NCBI GenBank assembly: GCA_937893815.1
Contig: CALCSH010000625.1
Location: 1 to 18,070 of the forward strand
Direction: 5' to 3'
DNA: 18,070 bases
Source of the DNA: an uncultured Anaerolineae bacterium
GTDB lineage: Bacteria; Chloroflexota; Anaerolineae; Anaerolineales; UBA11858
In this document: positions 1 through 10,900 of the stretch, in pieces
How the letters are laid out: every line of letters starts with the position of its first letter
Numbering within the stretch: the stretch's first letter is position 1
Made by a program: the position numbers and the translations under genes
The notes under the pieces: model-generated
The model's database searches: none
What the model was told of the DNA's origin: nothing
The model's input: the letters and a program-made list of their open reading frames with translations, nothing else

Positions 1-1964
1 AGAATATTGCTTTCACCACGGATGTTCAAGATTGTGCTACCCGTATCGTGAGCATTGCCATTGACGAAAACTGATCCTGCGAGACTATCGAGTGAGAATA
101 TACTGTTGCCCAAATTAATAATGTCACTATTGGCTTCCCCATTGACCTCCACCAAGCTATCGTCACCACTAGCCCACAGAGAGAGTGTGTCGCTGCCACT
201 ATCCGCATTTATCACCAGGCGACTATTGACGCCAACATCCTGCACAGTAACAATATCATTATTAGTACCAGCGTTGATCTCGGTGAAACTGCCATTTCCT
301 GTGTCCATAATGGTAATTCTGTCGGCAGCCCCGTAGCTGTTGACTTGTAAATTGCTTCCCACACCCGTGTTTGTGATGTTAATCGTATCCGTGCCTGTAT
401 TCACTCCATCGGCATTAATAATGGTGTTAGTCCCTGCGATGGTGTTAGTGACATTAATGGCATCAGCGCCTATTCCGCTATTCAAATTGATACTCTCAAT
501 AGTAGTATAGGTTACCAGACCAGCGCCACGCTGAAATGTAGGCGCGGTCAGTAAGTAAGTGTTATTGTTAGTATCAGCGAAGTCGTTGAAATTGAGCACA
601 TCGCCTTTATTGAGATGGAGTGTCTCTTCAAGAATCGTCAGCGTTACTTTTTCTACAAGGGTGTATGCATCGCCCTGAATATATACCGACCCAATAAGGC
701 TATCCAGAGAATTGCTTTGATTGCCAATATTGAAAGTGTCATTATCATCACCGGCGTTGAGATCAATCAAACTACCTGAAGCGCTACCCCAAACATTAAG
801 AGTATCATCACCTGCGCCTGTATAGACTGCCATTCGAGCATTCGCTCCAACATCCTTGATAGTGACGGTATCGGCTTCGTCACCGGATATTATTACCGAA
901 TAGCTGCTTGCCCCCGTATCGTTAACAGTGATGGTGCCTCTTCCTGCATAGGTATTGATGGTCAGATTGCTGCTCGTTCCTGTGGTGGTGATATTGATCG
1001 TATCGTCACCGGTATTCTGGCCGCTTGCATTGATGAAGGTATTGACGTTGGCAGCAGTGCTGCTGATATTGATCATATCGTCACCGGAGCCACTGTTCAA
1101 ATTGAGTGTCTCCAGAGTATTGTAGTAAACCCAACCCGTTGACGTACTGGCTGTGCGACGGAAACTGCTGGCCGTTAATGTATAGCTGTTGACGCTGGTG
1201 TCAGCATAATCATTGATGTTCAGAACATCACCACTCGGTAAGTTCTTGGTATTTGTGCGAACTGTCAAGGAAGTTTGCGGGGTTCCATCATGAGTATCAC
1301 CTTGAACATAAATCGTCCCTAGCAGTGCATCCAGGCTGTTGGCTGTGCTACCAAGAATGAAGACGTCATTATTGTTTCCACCAAGCAAATCCACCACACT
1401 ACCGGAGCGGCTGGCGCGTAATTCAATCGTATCGTTCCCGCCATCACCATTGATTTCCATACGAGCATTGGTACCGATGTCTTTTGCAATCAGAGTATCC
1501 GTTCCATCCCCACCAAATATCTCAACGTAGCTGTACATACCACTAAAATCAACAGTAACACGATCAGTCCCGGAGTAAGTTCTCACTGTGGTGTTACTGC
1601 TAATGCCGGTAGTGGCGATATTAATGGTATCCACACCTGAGTTTGAACCTATATAATTGATGAAAGTATTCGTGCTATCCCCGGTGCTATTGACGTTGAT
1701 AATGTCATTCGCCGTACCACTGTTCAGACGGACGCTCTCGATGGTGTCGTAATTAATCAGGCCTGTACCGATGCGCTGTATGGTGCTGGTAGTCATGATG
1801 TAGGTGTTATTGCTGTTATCACCATAGTCATTTATAGAAAGCACATCGCCAGTGGGTAGACTATTGTTACCCCCCTTAATTGTCAGCGTGGTATTTCCTG
1901 TGTTATGCGTTTCGCCATAAACGTTGACAGTACCCAGCAACCCATCGAGGCTATTGGATGTGTT
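1..1964 (-). repeat. ~205-residue tandem repeats, three full and one partial
   Basis: Units start at NTSNSLD (1944-1964), STANSLD (1329-1349), NQSNSLD (702-722) and NSIFSLD (87-107), spaced 615, 627 and 615 bases (205, 209 and 205 residues). Each unit has SLDxLxGxVxVxG(D/E), then L(P/N)xGDxLxINDYAD or close, NxYxLT, a YxTIExLxLNSG strand, INVxxT, a DTINITxTG segment, a further strand set, and RTX-like (G/N)DTxxL/GGxxND strands ending just before the next NSLD. The fourth unit runs off the window at base 1, so the array continues to the left. Copies have diverged at protein and DNA level. I do not have a family name I can stand behind. Confidence 0.88.
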
Positions 1965-4900
1965 GCCCAGATTGATAGTATCGGAATCGCTACCACCATA
2001 AATATTTACTACTTTATTTATGGCAAGCGCCCCGATTGTGAGCGTATCAGTACCACTGTCACCATTTATGGTCGTTTCAGCATTGATATTCCTTACTGTA
2101 ATGGCATCATTATTGCTACCACCGTTGAACTCTGAGACTGCGTTGACATTAGTAATCGTGATAATGTCGTTGCCGTTCTGACCATAAACTTTTGTCATGG
2201 AGCTAGCTGTGGTCAGTGAGATCGTATCGTTCCTGCTCTCGCCAAAAATCTCGACCAAATTACCAGACAGATTGCCCTGCAGATCCATGATAGACCCAGC
2301 CGAATCTGCGTTGCCGTAATCGCCTTTCAGGGTCATATTCATCGCTGCGCTAACCGTTGTGCCAGATGCCACAGTTAGGTTATCACCAACCAGTAATGCC
2401 ACGGACCCTGTCGTAGCTTGAAGCTTAGCCCCATTGGAAATCGTCAAATCTTCGCCTGCGGCAGCTGTGTCTATCGTCGTCAGAACTACATCACCGTCAT
2501 CGGAAATAACGTCATGCTGCACAATGAGGGGGCCATGAGTTGTAAGGATAATATCGCCGCCGGCAGTGATGGCAGCATAGATATTCAATCTATCTGTATT
2601 AGAAATGGTTACATCACCATCGACCATACCGCTGCTTGAGATAGTAAGCGGAGAATCATTGGCGATGTATAAATCGCCGTGGACATTTGAAAAATTAAGT
2701 ATGCCAATGGTAAGGTCGGTTAAGATAATGTCGTTGCTACCTGCCGAGACATTCAAAATTGCAGCTGTAATATTTCCGCCTACGGTTAAGGATTGACCGG
2801 TATTCAGAGTAATCACTCCGCTACCGACATCGAGATCCGAAATAATGACCATGTTTCCATCTGAGGAGAGTGTCAGGTTATTGCCAGAGGTAGCACCCAA
2901 CGAGACTACATTTAGATCTCCCGTGACATGTAGATTCACATCATCATTCGTCACCAGGGGTGCCACTAGCGCGTAATCCCCGAAAATGGTTCCGGATGGT
3001 ACAGGCTGAGGTGTGATTATTGTTGTACCGGTGTTAGTCCCTTCGGTTCCTTGATAATCCAAGCTTTCAAAGAAACCGTCACTATCTCGCAAGGTAATGG
3101 TATATCCAAAGACATCCAAGCCATCATCCACAGGCAACTCAATGATATGGTTATATGCATCCAGCAAAATGGTGGCATTAGAAGGTTTATTAACACCCGT
3201 AAGCGTAGCTGTTTCGATCCATTCAACATTGATATTTGCACTTGACTGGATGATTATTCCACCGCTAATTACTGTTTCCACACTGACTGCGTTGATTGTG
3301 CCACCAGCCTCGATGTTCACGTTTCCGTCAGAAGCATAGATCTTTTGCAGAGTGATGTCGTCGCTCTCTTTTATAGTGATACCGCCACTATCTTTGGCTT
3401 CAGCAGTGATTGAATCAACCATCGTTATAAGGCTCATACCTTGTAAAGCATCGATCGTCAAATCTTTGGCCATCAAAGCTGAAGAGCCATCCATATCAAC
3501 GCGCTCGGCAACGATATCCATATCTCCTGATGTATAAAATACCGCACCTTCAATATTCAGGATCCCGTTATGAACCAGACGATTATTAGCATCAATATAA
3601 CTCAAGCTAACCCGAATAAACCCGGTCGGGCTAAAGCCATCCAAACCACCGACAAAGCCTGAGATAGTGAAATCACCGTTCTGATTGATCTGAACCCCAT
3701 CCGAAGCCCGAATATATAATTGATCAGCCTTGAGCTCGCCACTGCCACGCACGTCTATCCGCTCGGCAGCAATGCTAATCTTATCAACCGCACCAGATGC
3801 GCCATTTTTGATCGAACCATTAATAATAATATTTCCATCAGAAATCAATTCGACCAGAGTAGTGGCGTTATAAGTACCAGCGATCTCCATGCCAGGAGCC
3901 AGCTCCATGATGATGGTATCGGCACTCAGGCTGGCAGGAATATCAAAATCAAAACCTGCGCCGGAACGATATTCCATATGTCCGTTGGTATCAAAGAATT
4001 TATAACTGGTAATCACACCATCGGCGATCAAAGCTAGTCCAGTCCCATAAACAAGAGATTCTTGACTTGCGCTGAGCCAGCTTGGTTTGATGGCCTTGCC
4101 GCTAGTATTGATAGAGCCAATATTCAGATGATTATTCAGACTGGTTAGCGAAAGCATGCCGCCGGTGGCAACCACGCGCTGTACTTCAAGACCGCCTTGA
4201 GCATTGATGGTCACTGAGCCATTGCCTGTCTGTACTTCTTTAATCATCAAACCGGGTTGAGTTTCACCAGCGCCATCTTTTTCAGTGAAATCAATATTGC
4301 CAGTGGTTGTACGGATATTGAGCAACTGATTAGCGGCGATCTCGATGTCATGGATGCCACTAAGAGCGCTGATGCTGAGTTGGTCAGCCGTTAGATCGAC
4401 ATCTTCATCAGTGCCAATTTCGCTCACTAATCCACCGGACACCAAGACTACATCAGAAGTAGCACTACGGGCTGTAGAACCACTGGTGACATACGCCCCA
4501 GCTTTGAGATATCCAATTTTGAGAGCGCCACCGGAGGTAATGCTGACATCATTCGCATCACGATCAGTGAGCAACACCAAGCTTTCAACATTGACAGCCC
4601 CATTATTATGAACAAGGGTAAATCCACCATCCATCACAGAGATATCACGCAGGCTCAATAGAGCGTTGTCTTGCTGTGTGATGTTCACATGCCCAGCTTT
4701 AAGTGTTTTAACTGAAAGGCTATTAACCTGGGTCATGATAGCCAGATTAGATTGCAAAGTGACATCCAGGTGATCAGCGATCAGGATTCCACTGCCAAAA
4801 TTGATACCCCCGCCCACGTCCAGAATCACATCGCCCAAGCTGCCCACACTTACAGTGCCCAGGGTCAGATTTGCAACGCCAGAACCCGCGCCGTCGGGAT

Positions 4901-7900
4901 CCTGAGTTGTGAGTGTAATATTATTGTTTTCAGATGCCCCGTTCGTGGTGACATCTGAAGCCGTCATATTCCCGTTTGCGCTGACATTAATACTGCCATC
5001 CACCGTGCGAATATGATCCAAAACAACAGCACCAACAGCCGTCAATTTGACATCACCCGTACCAGACACATCCAGATCGACATTGAAAACATCTGTCAGA
5101 AGTAAAATGCCGGTTTTTGACTTTACTGTCAGAGACTCGGCTGAAATCAGCGCCTCTTCAATAGAGCTTGTATTTCCAACAAAGATCTGAGAAGTCACTG
5201 AACCTGAGAGAGCTGATAGCCGGATCGCATCTTGTGCACTAAGGGAAGTCAGATAGGCATTTGTGCCTGTCTCCAGAGCGGTGAAAAGGATATCCCCTGC
5301 GTTGGCTCCTGCAGTGAGGCTAATCCCACTCCCGGGGATACTTGGACTATCCGCGGTGGTCGTCAGATGGGCGCCTTCAGTGTTGATATTGCCGCTGTGG
5401 GCTGTTCCCTGCCCGGCAAGAATATCAATACTTTCGCCAGTTTCCAACGTGCCGCCAATAACTACATTACCATCGACATCAAAGCTGATCGATTTGACTG
5501 ATTTAGCGCTGCCGTCAAATTGCAAATCGCCACCACTGACCAAGTCAATGATGCTATCCGCCTGACTGGTTTGCAACAAACCCGAGCCGCTTACACTGAT
5601 ATCGCCCGTTGCCTGCAAATGGATAGCAGATCGCGCACTTAGTTCAGCTTGTGCTTCCAAAGTATTGGTTGCGCTGGCATCCCCAGGGAGAGCGCCATAA
5701 ACAATGATATTGCCAGCCGAGGTGATATTCAACTCTCCGTCGGTGCTGTCGATTTTGGCGCTGACCATCACATCACCCGCGGCTTCGATGCTGAGGTCGC
5801 TAATGGATTGAAGAGCATAGCCCTCGAAATTCCCATACGGATAAGCCTGATTATCGCTGATGGCAGTGGTTTGCAGCTTGGTTTGGTCTTCTATCAGCGG
5901 TTCGGTCTTCCATAGAGTGACTAGATCGGTCTCGACAATTTTGGAAGTGACCTCATAAGTGAGCGTTTGAATTTCCGTATCCCAGAGATCATGTGAGTTG
6001 CTTGTCCAGAAATAGGTATACTGCGTACGGGGATCGTAGATATTGTGATCACCAGAGATCCAGTGATAATCGTAATCGGTCTGGCTTTCAAGGATCGCTT
6101 GAGCTGGATAGGTTATATCGTCAACCCAAACGTAAATTTCGAGCCAATCTATGCTATCATTCCAGAAGGATCCATATGTTCCTGAAATTTGTGACGCGGT
6201 GTATAGCATATCCCTAGAATAAGTCACACCCCCATCCACTTGGAATGCCCTGGCCATCATATCAGTACCAATTTGGACTGAACTGAACTTATTTTTATAA
6301 GTAGCGCTAAGGGTTTTATATCCAGGGGTGGTGTACCACATGGATCCCCCATTGAATGACCCATCAATATAAAATGTTACCCGATTCCCATTCGATGGCG
6401 CCGTAGACGACCAACGAGAATTATCTAGTAGATAAACGAAATATCCAACCTGGACATTCGATCGCACAGTTGAACCCTGGATCGACAAAGCAGCAGTATC
6501 ACTGCCAAGAATGGTGATATAGTCCTGCAAGGCATAGACCGCCTGAGAATAGCGGCTGCTGGCAATCGGGTCGCTGCCCGCGGCGCTATTGGCGGTATTT
6601 TCATAGGCCCACTGCGGGGTTTGACCAACAGCTACCTGGCCGATATCGCTCATACTGAAGTAGCGCAAACCGCTGCCAGCATCATAGCTCACGTTCCAGC
6701 GAGCGCCATCGGTAGCATTTGGGAAAACCGCGGTACGAGAAGACCAACCTGAGGGAAAAATTGGAATACAGATGTTATACGGAGGCCCAAGACAGGTCTC
6801 CCCTAGATATGGCAAAGATTCCTGCGTCCCCGTCCAAACGCCCTGATCCTGGTTGTAACTGACATTGGCCTCATCTCGGTAGGTGCCCACGAGTTCGGCG
6901 GGCAGGCTAGTAGTGGTATCGGAGGCTACAGAGAGCACATCCTGGCTGGCGCCTTCAGGCATAAGGATATATTTATCACGCCAGCCGTCTGCATCAACAT
7001 AATAAACTTCTTTTTGATTGGCGGCCCAGTCAGGGGTCACAAAATTAACTGAGGGGACACCCTTACGTGATTCGTGTAGAACCCATTTTCCTTCAACGAT
7101 CGTATTATCATAAACACCACTGAAGCTAAAATCATATAACGGCAAATATCCCAGGTTGGTCAACACAGCCAGGCGTTGGTTATCAGTCAGCTCGCCGAAA
7201 GTTTTATACTCACTTGATTTGTAATCCCCGCTGGGCGCTACAAGTCCTACGACAAAAGGTGACAAGATATCCCAATTGATGCTTTCATTGAAGTAATCGA
7301 TTCCTTCAATAAAATATTCGCGCTCTTGCTGCCCTACCGGTGCACTCGGGCTGTAATACCCGATCTGATCGAGGGTGACATACATTTCATAGTGATAATC
7401 CCCAATATCAATCTCTGCACCAGGGACTTCTTCCGTTACAACAGTTGTCACCCAATGAACTTCCGGCACCGAGATCTGCCCATCCGCATAGGTATTCCAA
7501 CCTGTCACAACCTTGATGTTATGCGTACTGGTCGTCAGTAAGGGTTGGTTGAGAACTTTTGTGTCATCAGCCAATTCAGAAGCAGCCAGAATACTGAAAT
7601 CGCCACCGCTCGTAATTCTCCCTTTCCCCTGCGCAGTAACACTACCGCTGTTTAAAATGATGATATTACCTGCGCTAAGTTCGCCAAGATTGAAATCATG
7701 AGTCGCCAATTTGGTCGAGCTCCAGGCACGATCTATACCGCTGTTGATCTCAAAGTCTCCAGATGAGATCACCCTACCAAGAATGGTAACGTCGTCCACG
7801 GCATTCATCCAAATATTGGCGCCAGCCTGTGTATTCTGGAGCGAGCCATCGATCCGTATACTATCAGCAAGCAGGTGTAGGTTTCGAGAACCTTGAATCA

Positions 7901-10900
7901 AGCTGTTAGCAACCGTATAAATCGAGTTGCTGTGTAAAGCAATATCAGCATCCGCAGCACGAACTTTAATTGAGGAACCTGCCAAGAGGTTGATATCCCC
8001 GCTCAAAGCTTCAATAGTTAAGACGTTCTGCACATCCATGCGACCAAGGATATTCACATTGCCTGATAAGGACTCTACTGTGATGATCTCCACATCAGCA
8101 GTAATCTGACCATTAACCGGGGTAATATCTCCTACTACGCCATAAATAACGATACCGTCAGTGGAACTTAGGTTAATAGTCCCGTTTGTAGCCGTATTTA
8201 GCGTACCACCTGAAATACGGATCGGCTTGCCCCCCGGAACAGGATCTGCCTCATCAGGCAGGGTTACTCCGTTTTCATCAATATAATTGCCACTTGTGTC
8301 AATCAGGTAGCCGCTGGCATCGATCAAATCGCCATTCTCATCAAGAATATTCCCAAAGGCATCTGTTTTCAAGGTCAGCGGCTGCACAATAATGCCAGCC
8401 CCACTTGGGTCGATGCCAGCACTAATAAACAGCTGGTCATCAGCTTTCACGAAGCCATCGACAAATACCAGGCTGTTGCTGGAAATCGTTATATCAGAGC
8501 CACTATCCATACTTTGGACAGTGCCAAAAATCTGAACGTCGCCGAAAGTGTTGATGTCGATTAGACTGGAAGTATCAGGGGAGTTCCAGGTACCATCGCC
8601 AGTCGCATCGCTGATTACGGCACTGAGACTGTTGACCGATAAAGCCACTTCATTGGTCGTGCCAGGCAAGTCTATATCGATCTTTCCCGTAGCTCGCAAA
8701 TTACCACCGCGAGTAATGATCGTGCCCGTATCACTATCTACGCCAATCCCGCCAATAGTTAATGTACCGCTAGCATCAATATCCAGAGCAGCATTCTCGC
8801 CTGTCCAGGTAAGGTTCTTTTCGAGATCAAGCGTAGCGCCGGCAAGTAGAGAGCCGCTAATATCTACATCACCTGCATTGATGTTAATTGAACTGTTATC
8901 TATCTTACTACTCAGACTAACACCTGAATTGATCTGTACTAGCCCACCAGAGGTAATCTCAAGCAACCGGTCAGCCTGGATCAAGCCACCCAATTGCAGG
9001 AAAGTACCGTCATTCTGCGACAGGCGTTTTCCAAAGATCACATCTCCATCGGAGATAAATGTCAGGCGTTGATCAGAAGCATCCGCAACCAGGTTCATAC
9101 CATAGACCAGAATACCTGTGTCCGCGGAGATCAACATCGAACCAACTAATTGAATATCCCCACTGAGCTCGGCAGTGCCTTCTATATCAATAATCACTTC
9201 ATAGTCATCGACGCTTAGAGTGGCTTTGGTACTATGCAGAACACCAGCAACATCTACATCGTAACCTTGTAAACGGATGAGAGCGCCAGTCGCGATCCAG
9301 CCAGATTCCGATTGAATATCAACAGATCCATTTGTGGAGCTAATATCGATCAAAGTCAGATTGGGATTAAGTCCGCCAATCGTGCTGTTGATATTGACAT
9401 TGTTGGTGCCTGTGATCAGAATTTGGCTGTCAATGCCCTGGGTGAATAATTGACTGGTGCCATAGGTTTGAAGAGAAATCTCTCCGGGGCTAACGGTGCT
9501 GGCAGTGCCCGTATTGATAATAATGTCATCTTCAGCTTGCAAACTGCCATGCAGGTGGAGAACGTAAGCGCTGTTTATCGTCACATCTGAGCCGCTTCCA
9601 CCAGCGATGATATCTCCTTTGACTTGGGCGTTTTGCCCGCCAGGATTGAACTCGATACTGCCATTGACTGTCTCCAAAACACCGGTCCAATCAAGTTCTA
9701 CATCCTGACCGCCATCACTGATTGAACTGTAAAGATTTATCGCTGAGTTAGCGCGTATCTTTCCAGCAATGTACAAGGGTCCATTCGATTCTGTGGAAGA
9801 ACCAATATTGATTACCGAACCACTTTCAGGTGCATCAACCGCATAGGCAATATTCGAATTCAGATCGGTGCTGGTCAAGCCAGCCAGACCTAATAAGTCT
9901 CCTTCAACCGTGGTGGAACCAAGAGTAAATTCATAAGGAGACGCAAATTCAATGCGATTATCTTTGACTCGCAAAGTCAGATCAGGGTCGATACTTTCCC
10001 AACTAAAAAGTGTGTCTTGCGGATGAGCATCACTATCTGATTCGATCACCCTGAACTCAAAATTGTCAATAGCATTTTGAATATCGGCATTGAGATCAAA
10101 AACATCACTGTTGTCCAGGGTATCAAGCGCAGCGATTGTCACATCACCTTCAATGACATAGTCAACTTTGTCGATTTTCAGCGAAATGACCACATCTTTA
10201 GAGAGCACTCCATCAGCAGTGTTTATAAAGCCGGCTGCTTGCAATTCATTGACCATTGAAGGGGCCAGAATATAGATAGGACCAGGAGCATTGATGTTAA
10301 TGGTACTGTTGGGTTGCCAAGTCAGTAAACGTACAGACCCTTGCAGGACTAAACCTGCATCAGGGTAATAACTTGTTCCAGATGCAGCACCCAAACCGCC
10401 CACAAGATCGATCATTTTTCCAGCCTGAATATCAATACCTAAATTTATCTGACTATCAGCTCGCACATAGATCGCGGAATCACCGCTGAAATTAGTACTG
10501 GTGCGTCCTAAATAATTCCCCCCTGCATCGTATTCATTAATTACTTCACCACCCGCTAATAACAAACCCAATATTTCGGCATCGCCGGCAGCATGAATAC
10601 GAATGACGCCATCAAGATTATGGGTGACCAATTCAGCAGATCCAGGGACCCGTACGCCAACCCCAGAGCTATTGATACTGCCTGTAATCTGAATTTCCTG
10701 TGCGGCTCTAATGGAACCACCAATTTCTACTTCATCTCCGTCCTGGTCAATAGTGTAGCCACCCACCAGAGTCTGACCCGCAGCCTGTAGTTCAACCCTG
10801 GAACCGGCATCACCTGTCCAGAGCACATCCTCTCCAATATAGTTTCCTTCTCCGTCATATTGCAATTCAATAGTTGCACCGGCGTAGAGATTACCCATCA

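Noticed and set aside
5823..7540. Aromatic island as a separately inserted gene or mobile cargo
   Set aside because: It is in frame with both flanking rods, with no stop, start signal or flanking repeat at its edges, so it is treated as a domain of the same protein.
8548..9072. Plus-strand open frame of 174 codons; similarly 15034-15606, 15979-16347 and 17389-17958
   Set aside because: All start in the same plus-strand phase (position equal to 1 modulo 3), which is what codon bias of the giant minus-strand gene would leave free of stops. Their Ser/Pro/Thr/Leu-rich products have no domain I recognise and no convincing ribosome binding site, while the antisense frame carries ordered repeats.
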